DNA of 64,000 nucleotides, from positions 186,001-250,000 of the forward strand of contig NC_069105.1 of the NCBI RefSeq assembly GCF_947172395.1, read 5' to 3'. Positions 46,956 through 56,599 of this stretch are shown piece by piece. Within the stretch, counting starts at the first letter, position 1. The number at the start of each line of letters is the position of its first letter. Made by a program: the position numbers and the translations under genes. Origin of the DNA: Bicyclus anynana. Its lineage: Eukaryota; Arthropoda; Insecta; Lepidoptera; Nymphalidae. The notes beneath the pieces were generated by a model. That model was not told the DNA's origin. It worked only from the letters and a program-made list of their open reading frames with translations, and ran no database searches.

Positions 46956-46987
46956 GGTGTGCATAAGGTTCACACCTTATGCATACC
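46956..46987. repeat. Hairpin in the intron between exons D and E
   Basis: 14-base arms with one mismatch: GGTGTGCATAAGGT, loop TCAC, then ACCTTATGCATACC. Confidence 0.75.
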
Positions 46988-47018
46988 ACAGCTCAATGCG
47001 TGTGAAGTAAACTTACCC

Positions 47019-47509
47019 CTTTGCCCACCGCCCAAAGGCGACTCTAAAACCCCTTCAGGTCCTTCAGAACCGATTTATGCGTCAGACCGCGGGCGCTCCG
47101 TGGTTTGTGCTCAATAACGACCTACATAGAGACTTAGATCTCCCCACAATAGCCCAATATATGAAACAGCTCTCAAAAACTTATATTGAGAGAACCGCCA
47201 CCCACCACAACCAACTAGTGATTGATGCTTGCAGCTACATCCCCGATACTAACGCTGATTGTAGATCTAGACGCCCAAAAACGTCCTTTCAGTTCCTGAC
47301 GATGACTTAACGAGCGACAATGCTTCCCAGGGAAGGTCCGAGTCTCAGAGGAGACGCCCCGTTAGAAAGTCGTTCCGCCCATCTACTCTGCTTCTGCCTT
47401 CGGGCCCCATCAGGCGATACTTCTGCGCTCACCCAAACCCCCCGGTGACGCCGCTGAGGTCCCATAAGGAGCCTACATCACTTACACAATCAAGAGAAAA
47501 AAGAAAAAA
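47019..47509 (+). mobile_element. Jockey-like LINE 3' end inserted at a splice donor
   Basis: The plus-strand frame from about 47051 to 47310 reads LKPLQVLQNRFMRQTAGAPW and later DLHRDLDLPTI before its stop. This is the conserved C-terminal end of Jockey/CR1-type reverse transcriptases. A GC-rich 3' untranslated region and a poly-A tail (47494-47512) follow. The sequence AAACTTACCC occurs on both sides (47009-47018 and 47510-47519), a likely target duplication. The right copy is the splice donor of exon D read on the other strand. Confidence 0.8.
47051..47310 (+). pseudogene. C-terminal fragment of Jockey-like reverse transcriptase
   Basis: About 86 codons open to a stop, with the LQVLQNRFMR, GAPW and DLHRDL signatures common at the C-terminus of Jockey-superfamily proteins. 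The catalytic core is missing, so this is a non-functional remnant carried by the truncated insertion. Confidence 0.75.
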
Positions 47510-47517
47510 AAACTTAC

Positions 47518-47613
47518 CCTATTGGTGAAGTCGTTGAAGATGAACTTGTTCTCCAGCTCCTTCCTCGGCGTGGCCGCAATCACCGACAGCGGGGTGGGGA
47601 GTGACTTCATTTC
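47518..47613 (-). CDS. Internal coding exon, unidentified gene (exon D)
   Basis: A 96-base minus-strand exon lies between acceptor TGTGGTCAG and donor GTAAGTTTTT. In phase 0 it gives 32 codons, starting EMKSLPTPLSVIAATPRKEL and ending NKFIFNDFTNR. GC content is well above the flanks and codon use looks coding, which makes this the most gene-like piece in the window. The family is not recognised. The acceptor has a weak pyrimidine tract. A Jockey-like LINE tail (poly-A on the plus strand) starts right at the donor, so the donor's downstream bases come from the target-site duplication. The remaining intron towards exon E is 598 bp, mostly that insertion. Confidence 0.78.
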
Positions 47614-47984
47614 CTGACCACAGAGTATAACCATTTATTTTTTTATTTAACTTAAGTTTAAATCTTAATATAACGTAATAGCAATGCAATGATAATTTTT
47701 ATTTTGAGGAATAGTCTATTTATTATCACGCTAGGACTAATAGGAGCAGAGCACCAATGAAGAATATTTCAAAATGGAGCATTTTTTTTCCCTATTGAGA
47801 GCTTACGCTGCGTAAACGGTTAAAGTTTCGCAAAAATCATGTATGACAGAATTGTTCCCCTCAAAAAGTTCTAAAAAAAGTACGCGACAGTGCCCGCGGG
47901 ATTCGTGAAAAACTGAAATCCACGTGGACGAGGTCGCGCTCGTCCGCTAGCTTGATAAAAACCCAATATGAATCAGGAGTAGAT

Positions 47985-48222
47985 GATTCATCATCATCAT
48001 CATCATCATATCAGCCGATGGACGTCTACTGCAGGACATAGGCCTTTTGTAGGGACTTTCAAACATAACGATACTGAGCAACCTGCATCCAGCGAATTCC
48101 TGCAACTCGCTTGTTGTCGTCAGTCCACCTGGTGGGCGGTCGACCGACACTGCGCTTACTAGTGCGGGGTCGCCATTCCAGTACTTTGGGACCCCAACGT
48201 CCGTCGGCTCTTCGAACTAGTA
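47985..48222 (-). mobile_element. RTE-B 3' end
   Basis: Minus-strand copy: ATG-repeat tail at 47990-48010, then the terminal codons and RRADGRWGPKVLEWRPRT. It breaks off at about 48220, just before the RTE-A stub. Confidence 0.83.
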
Positions 48223-48265
48223 GATGATTATTTAAAGACAGTGAATGAATGAAAATGAATGAAGG

Positions 48266-48330
48266 AGATTGACATATTTTGCCGATCCCACCTAAGTGGG
48301 ACAAGGTACAGGAGATGATGATGACTATTT
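48266..48330 (+). mobile_element. RTE-A 3' end stub
   Basis: About 60 bp matching the last codons and tail of the 51.3-kb element: the frame reads RRLTYFADPT then TAA, followed by a tail of GGAGATGATGATG. The stop codon again lies in a CCCACCTAAGTGGG near-palindrome (48287-48300). A severely 5'-truncated insertion next to an RTE-B fragment. Confidence 0.75.
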
Positions 48331-48334
48331 AAAC

Positions 48335-49100
48335 ACAAGTTCTCTTTCGAACACTCCAATCATCTCCTGTTTAATCCATCCATAAAAATGCATAATTTAA
48401 TAAGTTTTAACCAGTTTAAACCAGCAAATATAACGTCCCTGACTTCCGTTACAATGCAAATTTCAAAAATGCTACCCTACTGTTAATTCCTAAACAACAA
48501 TGCTTACAGCCCACGGGATTAATTAATGAACTTTGTCATAGTTTAATGACGTCACTAATAGGTAGCCGGTACCGTCGAGTGGCTTCTAATTTACATTTTT
48601 AAACCCCTAACCGCGTAACCGTTGGAACAATTTCTCAAAACAAATATACAATTCAAAACTTTACCGCGTTTAAGTCTCACGGTTATGTAAATATGCGGGG
48701 AAGTTCAAAACTTGAGATGCAAGTTAACGCTATCGGAAACTTTTCAGCCATTTTCCTACGAACGGAGTAAAGTAAAGATTCGCTCCGCAAATAGCCCACA
48801 AAGTATTGGAGCGGTCGGTCTAAGCTTTTAATCCTCTCCCTTAATTAATGTTTAATAATTACTAGTGTAAGATGAAAATGTAAACGACTACATTTTAGTA
48901 AATAAATAGTGATTTGCTTTTGATTTTCTCAAATGTGATAGAATAATGAATAGTAATATATCAATCTTTGTAGGTATACCTAACAGGTAAGATATTTAGC
49001 TATTAACTTCATTCTTAAAATATAATTTTATCAATTAAAACATTACTATTTGGATACCTAAATATAAATTCGTAATATAAACTACAATTAAATCTTGTTA
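48335..49100. other. Intronic sequence between exons C and D
   Basis: Nothing recognised besides the flanking RTE pieces. Confidence 0.45.
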
Positions 49101-49107
49101 TTAATTT

Positions 49108-49164
49108 TCTTTGCAAGTCTATGCAAGAGGCCCATGTCCAACAGTGGACGTCCATCGGCTGATA

Positions 49165-49241
<77 letters not shown>

Positions 49242-49266
49242 AATGACGACGATCATGATGGTGATG
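49108..49266 (+). mobile_element. RTE-B 3' end with expanded ATG microsatellite
   Basis: Only the last ~50 bp of the LINE remain (CATGTCCAACAGTGGACGTC and CATCGGCTGATA), followed by about 25 ATG units at 49165-49240 and a degenerate GAT-rich end. It sits next to the donor of exon C. Confidence 0.8.
49165..49240. repeat. (ATG)n microsatellite, about 25 units
   Basis: A perfect trinucleotide run that continues the 3' tail of an RTE-B insertion, so it probably grew from the LINE tail. Apparent His- or Asp-rich frames here are artefacts. Confidence 0.95.
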
Positions 49267-49282
49267 ATTTAATTTCACGTAC

Positions 49283-49330
49283 CTTTAATATACTTTCTAT
49301 GGGAGGCTGACTGCTGCTGTCGATGGTATT
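49283..49330 (-). CDS. Internal coding exon, unidentified gene (exon C)
   Basis: A 48-base minus-strand exon sits between acceptor TTTTGTTCGCAG and donor GTACGTGAAA. In phase 0 it encodes 16 residues, NTIDSSSQPPIESILK, polar and serine-rich. The other frame that survives exons A and B meets TAG here, so this exon fixes the frame of the chain. A microexon of this size could be skipped without changing the frame. The intronic side of its donor is occupied within about 15 bp by an RTE 3' end and its long ATG microsatellite. Confidence 0.7.
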
Positions 49331-49546
49331 CTGCGAACAAAACAATGCATTTTAGTTTCTGTATTAGAAATAAGTTGTATCCTAAATAAATTGCACTTTC
49401 AGACGAGAGCCATCAAATAAAGTCTTTGGCTCTTTCTAAAATAAGAAATATCCGGCTCTTTGCATTTTGTGTAATGTCATGTGCTAAATTATCTGTTTCA
49501 CTTTGTCCTCAGAAGTCCCAAACAACAGTCCCTAAAGACAATGCTT

Positions 49547-49655
49547 CATGATCAACCCATACGGCTCACTGCTGAGCTCGAGTCTCCTCTCAGAATATGA
49601 GGGATTAGGCCAATAGTCCACCACGCTGGCCCAATGCGTATTGGCAGGCTTATGT
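49547..49655 (-). mobile_element. SINE family B, 3' third
   Basis: ATGATCAACCCATACGGCTC to GCCCAATGCGTATTGGCAGG. The rest is missing. Confidence 0.7.
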
Positions 49656-49740
49656 GGACTTACAGCAGTGACCTATGACAGTAAGCTTCCATAAGCTGAT
49701 GCGATGATAAAGTATTATAAAAATGATATTTATAATATAA

Positions 49741-49942
49741 CTAGCTGACGCCGCGCGCGTGGTTTCCGTGCCGGTAAGAATACGGGGATAAATTATATAT
49801 ATATACACACGGGCCTATAGCCTTCCTCGGTAAATGGGCTATCTAACACTGAAAGAATTTTTCAAATCTGACCAGTAGTTTCTGAGATAAGCGCGTTCAA
49901 TCAAACAAACAAACTCTTCAGCTTTATAATATTAAGTATAGA
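49741..49942 (-). mobile_element. Helitron family 1
   Basis: CTAGCTGACGCCGCGCGC to ATTAAGTATAGA, with an inserted TA/CA run near 49797-49808. Confidence 0.85.
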
Positions 49943-50299
49943 CATAATAATAACGTTTAGCCAAATCATTAGCATTCTTTTGACTACTCTCGATATAGAA
50001 AACGACGCAATAGTACATTTGCAAGTGACGTCATTACTACACTTGCAAATATATAGTATGGAATATTCGAGAACATTCCCGGATTAATGGGATACTATTT
50101 ACCTACATTCAATAAAACACAAACATAAAATGGAGTTGTAACCGCTAAACGCTAAAATAAACCGGCGATAAGACGTCGTAAAAATTGAACAATTTTGCAG
50201 AAACCGGGAGAATATAACTATTTTTATGGCAATACATTATTACTGCTCAGCAAGTCGACCGATTAAACATTTCATCCGTTTATTCGTAGGGTACAAGGA

Positions 50300-50570
50300 A
50301 TTTTTCCATACATACTAATATTATAGTGGATAGTGACCCTGCTTTTTTTCGATTCCCACAACTGGAAAATATTTGTGTGATGAGCATGAGTGTTTTCCAG
50401 TGTCTGTGTGTAGTTATACATTATATAAGTATTTATATGTAGTATATAATTGTATATTAATATTATAATATCAACTATCTTAGCACCCATAACACAATCT
50501 ACTCTGTATGCTTACTTTGGGGCTAGATAGTGATGTGTATTGTTTAAGTATATTTATTTATAAAGAGGAA
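50300..50570 (+). mobile_element. SINE/LINE-tail repeat, family E
   Basis: Starts in a B-box relic (TCGATTCCCACAACTGG), then TGTGATGAGCATGAGTGTTT, TCTTAGCACCCATAACACAA and CTTTGGGGCTAGATAGTGAT, ending TATATTTATTTAT. Common in lepidopteran introns; the head is truncated. Confidence 0.6.
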
Positions 50571-50700
50571 AAATTTGAAAGTCTGTTTGTTTGTTTGCAT
50601 TAAATTTCTTGTTCTAAAACTGCTGGACCGATTTGAGAATTCTTTCACCAATTGAAAGTTACACTATGAGCGAGTAACTAGAACTATATTACTAGGCTAT
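50565..50700 (+). mobile_element. Helitron family 1 variant, 3'-truncated
   Basis: TTTGTTTGTTTGCATT, GGACCGATTTGAGAATTCTT, then broken off at GAGCGAGTAAC. Confidence 0.55.
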
Positions 50701-50936
50701 TCACGAGGTCTATTGTCCATTGTCCAGCAGTAGATAGACGACGTCATAATGATGACAAAAGATAATAGAATTAAAATTATCGTGTTTATGGTTAAAACTC
50801 ATATGATTATAATGTCATATTAAGTCAAACTAGTTTCACTACTACACCACTATTACACTATGACTAAGGGTCAGTATAGGTCCGAAAAAATTTATCGTAA
50901 TATTATATATAACAGAAGGTATGAAATGAAATGCAA

Positions 50937-50995
50937 ATACACTTTATTGTACACCACAAAGAAACATACAATACAATAAAATAATAAAAAAAAAC
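50937..50995 (-). mobile_element. LINE 3' end stub
   Basis: On the minus strand reads TTTGTGGTGTACAATAAAGT followed by a TATTTG tail, matching the last part of the 30.5-kb element. Only about 55 bp remain. Confidence 0.5.
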
Positions 50996-51278
50996 GTACG
51001 TGGTATGGTACGTGGTATTTCATTTTATAATATTAAATTTTTAGGTTACCTTAGTTTTATTTATCTTATTAAAATAAGATTTAGCAATTACTTTTAAATC
51101 ATAACTAGAATAATGAGCGTCAACTCGCCAACAAACTGCCTGTACAGTTTGGCGAGAGTATCGATATGTTAAATAATTGTTATATTTTATCAATAAAATA
51201 AATAAAAAAAAAGTACGTTTAATTTGGACTAGATGGCGTTGTACTGTCCTAATGTATATATTATTGAATATTATGTAC

Positions 51279-52893
51279 CATCATCTCCTTACCCTTATCC
51301 CACTTAAGTGGGGTCGGAAAAATATGTCAATCTTTTCCATTCGTTTCTATTACTCGTCAACTCATCATCCACTCCTTTTACACACATGTCCTCTTTCACA
51401 CAATCCAACCATCTCTTCTTTGGCCTTCCTCTCCTCTTATGACCTTCCACTTGCACATTCAACATTTTTCTAGTAATATGACTTTCCTCTCTACGCATTA
51501 CATGTCCATACCAAGCTAACCTTCTACTCCTCAATTTTTCTGTCACTGGCGCCACCTTCAGACTTCCTCTTATATACTCATTCCTTATTTTATCTATTCT
51601 TGTCACACCACACATCCATCTCAACATACGCATTTCGTTCACATGCATTCGTTTAATATCCATCCCTTTCACCGCCCAACATTCTGATCCATACAGTACG
51701 ACAGGTCTTACAACCGTTTTGTATATTTTACCCTTAAGTCTAAGAGGCATTCGCGGGTCACATAGTACACCTGAGACCTGTCGCCATTTCATCCATCCCG
51801 CATTCATTCTACTTTTTACGTCTCGGTCCACATTGCCATCGTTTTGAAAAAGCGACCCGAGGTACCGAAAATCGGAGCAAGCTGGTAGGGTTACATCATT
51901 TAAAGCAATTTTGGAAGATTGAGATGTACCGCCAAAGTCCAAGAATAAGTATTCAGTTTTCGTTTGACTGATTCGTAGACCAACACTTTCCAATTTCTCC
52001 TGCCATTTTCCCAGTCTGCTCTGTACCTCAGATGCGTTTTCTCCGACAAGTACAATATCATCGGCGAACAGCATACACCAAGGTGCTTCTTCCTGTATGT
52101 CTGATGTCAGAGCATCCATTACTAGGAGAAACAAATAGGGGCTTAAAGCCGATCCTTGGTGTAAGCCCACCTCCACTTGAAACTTGTCAGTAACACCAGC
52201 TTCTGACCGTATGCTCGTGCATGCATCTCTATACATTTCTTTCACTATTCTAACATACTTCCCAGGTATTTTCTTCACGTTCATAGCCCACCATACAACC
52301 TCACGGGGTACTCTGTCATACGCTTTCTCTAAGTCAACAAACACCATGTGGAGATTCTTTTGTGCATTCCTATATTTCTCACACAGTTGACGCAAAGCGA
52401 AAATGGCATCAGTTGTACCCCGTCCTGGCATAAACCCAAACTGATTTAGAGTAACCTCACTCTCCTCTCTTATTCTCTTATCTATCACTTTCTCCCAAAT
52501 CTTCATAGTATGTGACATGAGCTTTATTCCTCGATAGTTGTTGCAATTTTGGACATCACCCTTATTTTTAAATATGGGCACCAACGAACTGCTGGACCAC
52601 TCTTCCGGGATTGACTCTTCGTGCAACAACTTATTGAAAAATAAAGTCAGCCATTTCCATCCATCCACTTTCAGGCACTTCCATGCTTCGACTGGTATAC
52701 TGTCAGGCCCTACCGCTTTACCACTTTTCATACTTTGCACTGCCAATTTTACTTCATCTATACTCACCTCTTTTACCACTGCCACATTCATTGATACATT
52801 CTCTAATTCGCGATTCCAGTCATTCTCTTCGTTCATCAACTTTTTAAAGTATTCCTTCCACCGACCTTTTATTTCTTCGTCATTTGTCAAAAT
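51279..52893 (-). mobile_element. 5'-truncated RTE-clade LINE (family RTE-A) with target duplications
   Basis: The element is bounded by an 18-bp direct repeat, TTATTGAATATTATGTAC, at 51261-51278 and 52894-52911, which marks the insertion site. On the minus strand it starts inside the reverse transcriptase region, so the endonuclease domain is missing, and it ends in GATGATGG after a short 3' end. The perfect duplication and the uninterrupted frame argue for a recent insertion. It lies in the 7-kb intron between exons B and C, in the same orientation as the gene. Confidence 0.93.
51304..52890 (-). CDS. Reverse transcriptase, RTE clade, N-terminally truncated
   Basis: A 528-codon frame without stops. 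Visible reverse transcriptase motifs in order: GKAVGPDSIP (58-67), NNYRGIKLMS (117-126), FGFMPGRGTT (151-160), VDLEKAYDRVP (185-195, first catalytic Asp), GLHQGSALSP (242-251), FADD (275-278, catalytic pair) and KTEYL (311-315). The C-terminal part carries GSECWAVK, LAWYGHVMRRE and RRGRPKKRW. These are typical of RTE/BovB-type LINE proteins, which copy their RNA at nicked DNA. A complete protein would be near 1000 residues with an N-terminal endonuclease, absent here. The first codon is TTG, preceded by a stop in the target duplication, so no genuine start remains: a dead fragment that happens to be intact. Confidence 0.92.
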   Translation of the reverse strand: MTNDEEIKGRWKEYFKKLMNEENDWNRELENVSMNVAVVKEVSIDEVKLAVQSMKSGKAVGPDSIPVEAWKCLKVDGWKWLTLFFNKLLHEESIPEEWSSSSLVPIFKNKGDVQNCNNYRGIKLMSHTMKIWEKVIDKRIREESEVTLNQFGFMPGRGTTDAIFALRQLCEKYRNAQKNLHMVFVDLEKAYDRVPREVVWWAMNVKKIPGKYVRIVKEMYRDACTSIRSEAGVTDKFQVEVGLHQGSALSPYLFLLVMDALTSDIQEEAPWCMLFADDIVLVGENASEVQSRLGKWQEKLESVGLRISQTKTEYLFLDFGGTSQSSKIALNDVTLPACSDFRYLGSLFQNDGNVDRDVKSRMNAGWMKWRQVSGVLCDPRMPLRLKGKIYKTVVRPVVLYGSECWAVKGMDIKRMHVNEMRMLRWMCGVTRIDKIRNEYIRGSLKVAPVTEKLRSRRLAWYGHVMRREESHITRKMLNVQVEGHKRRGRPKKRWLDCVKEDMCVKGVDDELTSNRNEWKRLTYFSDPT

Positions 52894-53318
52894 TTATTGA
52901 ATATTATGTACACTTAGATGAAATTCGGTCAAAACTATGAGGCATACAGTAAATAAAAGTAATTAATAAATACGTCAGCAAAGACGTGTCTTCTATAAAA
53001 TAACCTCGAATTTATAACCTCTAGGAAGTAGGCCAAAACTAGTGTTGTTATAAAAGAGTATGGAAGCACATTACGAGTTCAGCACCTTATAGCACACACT
53101 ACACTATAATATTGTTTGCAAAACATTGTAGCAAAGACTTTCTGCGAGTAGGTCACAGAGGTTGCGACATACTGGAAAAGAATAGTATAGGACTTAGGGA
53201 TCTCATGTATAATCATACCAATTTCAAGACCATTGGAGGAGTTCTCTATCTCTTTCGTACGTACCTCGTCCAATAGTTATCCTACGTGGTTACACACATA
53301 TCCCACGTTAGACAGTCG

Positions 53319-53523
53319 ATCATCATTATCAACCCATCTTTGGCTCACTGAGAGGGGTTAGGCCAATAGTCCACCACGCTGGCCCAATGCGGATTGGCAG
53401 ACTTCACACACACAGAGAATTAAGAAAATTCTATGGTATGCAGGTTTCCTCACGATGTTTTTCCTTCACCGTTTGAGACACGTGATATTTAATTTCTTAA
53501 AAAGCACATAACTGAAAACTGAC
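53319..53523 (-). mobile_element. SINE family B, head missing
   Basis: ATCATCATTATCAACCCATC through GTTTGAGACACGTGATATTT to CTTAAAAAGCACATAACTGA, directly joined to a Helitron fragment. Confidence 0.8.
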
Positions 53524-53524
53524 T

Positions 53525-53632
53525 GACTGACTTTCTGGTGGTAAAAGAATTTTCAAAACCGGTTCAGCAGATCCAAAAATTCCCCAAACTATCCCATCAA
53601 CTTTACCTCTTTGTATTATTAGTATAGATATA
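53525..53632 (-). mobile_element. Helitron family 1 variant, 5' half
   Basis: TTTTCAAAACCGGTTCAGC to TATTAGTATAGA. Joined to the family B SINE. Confidence 0.6.
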
Positions 53633-53717
53633 GAAACGATCGTTAAAAAGTCTATCTCCCTAAGCCCACCAACCCGCATTGAAGCAGTGGGATTACTGGA
53701 GCGTTGTGAGTCTAATC

Positions 53718-53782
53718 TAAACCTCCATCCATCCATCCTCCATCCATCCATCCATTCTCCTCCGTCCATCCATCCATCCATA
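53718..53782. repeat. (CCAT)n simple repeat
   Basis: CATCCATCCATC runs interrupted by TCCTCC; the WMDGG-type frame on the minus strand is an artefact. Confidence 0.9.
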
Positions 53783-53789
53783 ACAGAGG

Positions 53790-54405
53790 AGTACTGTTTC
53801 CAACAGTGTTATTAATTACAGTTACTTTACCTATGCCTCATACCACTCAATACTGCATCAAAAATTTGAAGCAAGTTGTCGAGATCCGTGGTAAATAACG
53901 AAACACAAAATATTATATAAACAAATTCGCAAAATCAAACGATTAATAAAACGTCATCGAAAAATAGTTCTTATGCAGGATCCATTTAGGAAAATAAAAA
54001 ATATGAAAAAAAAAGCTATTTTTCCCGGTAATATATTTCGCTTTGTCAACGGCCGACGGTGGCTTTTCCCCAGTTTTCCATTAAGATAGGGGGAAAATTC
54101 ATAGGTGCCTCATGTTTTATTTATCTTTTAAGACAAACTCGCAGTTATCTAATAAGAAAATAATGTTTCGCCTTTATTCTTTAAGTCACCTTGAGTCGGG
54201 TGATATATTAAGCCGAGACTCTCAGAAATTGTGATTTATAGAGCCTCTTAGAGTTCGCAATAATGGTAAACATAACAACTCTGCTCAACGAAAAACGTAT
54301 TAACATAATATTTTCTTTATGCCTTCAAACTAACATGATACGCAGATAAGTATACCTAAATAAAATTCTTTTCTTTCTGTCTTATAAACATTTCGTTACT
54401 TATAC
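53790..54405. other. AT-rich intronic sequence
   Basis: No features seen. Confidence 0.45.
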
Positions 54406-54410
54406 TTTTA

Positions 54411-54740
54411 CTAGCGGACGCCCGCGAGTTTTTCACAAATCCCTCGGGAACTATGGACTTTTCCGGGATAAAAAGTAGCTTATGTGTTAATCCAGACTAT
54501 CATATATCTCAATACCAAATTTCAGCGAATTCGGTTCAGTAGTCGAGGCGTGAAAGAGTAACAAACATTCATATCATCAAAATCATCAGTTTTCGCAAAT
54601 CTCGGGAAGCCATAGATTTTTTCGGGATAAAAAGTAAAATCTATTTCCATTTCAAATTTCAGCTAAATCCCTTCACTAGTAGCGGCGTTAAATGGTAACA
54701 AACATCCATACAAACTTTCGCGTTTATAACATTAGTAGGA
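54411..54740 (-). mobile_element. Helitron family 3 related
   Basis: CTAGCGGACGCCCGCGAG to TTATAACATTAGTAGGA. Like 46.5 kb, it contains two related halves (GGGATAAAAAGTA appears twice). Confidence 0.78.
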
Positions 54741-55354
54741 AGTAGGATGTTTTAAGGTTTTTTCATTCTTAATTTTAGAATAAGATACTTTTGTTTTCAA
54801 AGAACTAAAAGTAGTTGTAACTTTGTCGGTTCGTCCGCGTTATTTTCGGTTGAATTGGATTTTTTTTTTACAATTTTAATTAGAATTTTTCCAACGAATA
54901 TCCAACATCTATTCAAATATTGAAGTGAAGTTGTAGGGGACTCTGAATCTACTAAGCTAAAATTTTTTGAAAATTTTTTTTTCAGTGATAGTAAACCACA
55001 TCTCTTATTTATTCCAGAAGTCTGAAATAAAGTTTTGAAAGAAAAAGCCCCTATCACCATGGTTTGCTACGTTCATTTTATCTGATTCGCCATGAATATC
55101 ACATATTACACAAAGTTTGAGTAGTGTGGTCATGAATAAATACTTAGTTCGTGAGCCCAAGGACCATTACGAAAGCTATTTGAAAAAATTTGGAGTTTAG
55201 TTTCAAAACAATTGATTCTGATTTACCGCTCGCGGCACGCAAACTAGATGGAGAGTAAAATCCTACGTTTAACTTTCAAGTTTCTGCTTTGCGCAACGTT
55301 TTCAAGTACTTTACATAAAAAAGTGCTTCGATATAGTACTCGTATAGGTATATC

Positions 55355-55486
55355 TATAGTAATATTTTATAGAGGTATAGTTTGTGTCGTTGTAGGGGGT
55401 AATCTCTGGACCTACTGAACTGATTTTGAAAATTCTTTTATCAATAGAAATCCACGTTATTCGTATATAGTGAGTGTCATATATTT
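55355..55486 (+). mobile_element. Helitron family 1 variant, cut by a SINE
   Basis: ATCTATAGTAATATTTTATA start, GGGTAATCTCTGGACCTACT and CACGTTATTCGTATA; ends where the 55490 SINE begins. Confidence 0.6.
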
Positions 55487-55489
55487 TTG

Positions 55490-55820
55490 ACGGCCTCCGT
55501 GGCGCAGTGGTATGCGCGGTGGATTTACAAAACGGAGGGCCTGGGTTCGATCCCCGGCTGGGCCGATTGAGATTTTCTTGATTGGTCCAGGTCTGGCTGG
55601 TGGGAGGTTTCGGCCGTGGCTAGTTACCACCCTACCGACAAAGATAGGTAGGTAGAAAGGATAGGAAGGTACGATGTCGTGTAGAAACCGAAAAGGGGTG
55701 TGGATTTCATCCTCCTCCTAACAAGTTAGTCCGCTTCCATCTTAGACTGCATCATCACTTACCATCAGGTGAGATTGTAGTCAAGGGTTAACTTGTAAAG
55801 AATATAAAATATATATATAC
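55490..55820 (+). mobile_element. tRNA-derived SINE, family A, full length
   Basis: The head carries RNA polymerase III boxes: A box TGGCGCAGTGG (55500-55510) and B box GGTTCGATCCC (55544-55554). The unrelated body follows (GGCTGGTGGGAGG..CGGCCGTGG, GTCGTGTAGAAACCG, CATCCTCCTCCTAACAAG, GGTGAGATTGTAGTCA) and then an A/T-rich tail. About 330 bp. It interrupts a Helitron-like sequence at 55355-55485. The head would not fold into a working tRNA. Similar SINEs are known in butterflies (for example the Metulj group); I cannot assign a name by eye. Confidence 0.85.
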
Positions 55821-55986
55821 CATAACCAGCTTCAAATATTCAAACACTTGAATGGAACTATATATGGCACGGGACTTTGTATGTTTGTTAAAATAAATGC
55901 GCAAAGAAATGCACTTTGTCGAGCGGTGACCTTCAAATCCCCTCTCATATTAAGGAGAGAGGTCTATATAGGCAGATGATAATGAT

Positions 55987-56142
55987 CGAGTTGGTTGAGT
56001 TAGTTGTGGGCTCTCTAGGACCAAGGCGCTTTGGAGCTCTCGTAACTTTAATTTTTCGACTTTAATAATCACTATTTAATCATGACCTAACTTGACGTTG
56101 CTAAAGTGCATGTAAACTTAGCCTAATTAAAATAAATTATTG
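55987..56142 (+). repeat. Interspersed repeat, same family as 41.2 kb
   Basis: TGTGGGCTCTCTAGGACC, CTCTCGTAACTTTAATTTT and GTGCATGTAAACTTAGCC, with an AATAAATT end. It lies about 145 bp past the donor of exon B. Fragments of the same end occur at 32476-32503 and 35627-35650. Confidence 0.55.
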
Positions 56143-56287
56143 ATTACACAAATAATTTTTGGGAAACAATTACAAAAATTTATAAAATCATTTTTATTAG
56201 TCTTTTATATAGTTGTTACATTGTTTAAATTTAAATTAGCAAAAGATATAGTACATACAATAGATACAATAGTTTTAGAATACTCAC

Positions 56288-56362
56288 TTGTGATTGGACC
56301 CCATTCGGCATCCGTAAAGGAGGCGGTCGGTGCGGGACCGTACCCGAAGTGAGCCCCTCGGT
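56288..56362 (-). CDS. Internal coding exon, unidentified gene (exon B)
   Basis: On the minus strand, a long T-rich tract ending GTTTCTCAG leads into 75 bases followed by the donor GTGAGTATTC, close to consensus. In phase 0 the exon gives 25 codons, beginning TEGLTSGT and containing HRPPPLRMPNG. It is proline-rich, likely disordered, and matches no domain I know. It joins exon A (ends AAG, phase 0) and exon C (starts AAT, phase 0) without a stop. The intron towards exon A is about 5.9 kb and that towards exon C about 7.0 kb; both hold SINEs, Helitrons and LINE fragments. Confidence 0.72.
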
Positions 56363-56599
56363 CTGAGAAACAAAAAAAAATATATAAATTAGTATATTAG
56401 CTACAATAACTTAATCGCCTAATTAATTATATCGAGAAATACTCAATATTCAGAGAGGTCTTAGTAGTTAACTTATTCAAAACCGGATTGTGGACATAAA
56501 CTCACAGCTCAACGACGCTGCCGCTTATGTTTTTTAGTAATATAATACCTACAGATGGGTAGCTTCGTCGCTAAACTATGGGCTAACTAAGAGTCAGCG

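Noticed and set aside
49015..49310. Histidine- or aspartate-rich protein
   Set aside because: Both frames are translations of the ATG microsatellite at the end of a LINE.
52184..52900. Plus-strand open frames in 52.2-52.9 kb
   Set aside because: Antisense shadows of the reverse transcriptase frame.
55490..55570. tRNA gene (A and B boxes present)
   Set aside because: It is the head of a SINE with a long unrelated body, the same head recurs at 63050 and 12550, and the stem pairing of a working tRNA is not satisfied.
56140..56352. Plus-strand 70-codon frame over exon B
   Set aside because: Shadow of the spliced minus-strand exon; no splice or domain support on the plus strand.
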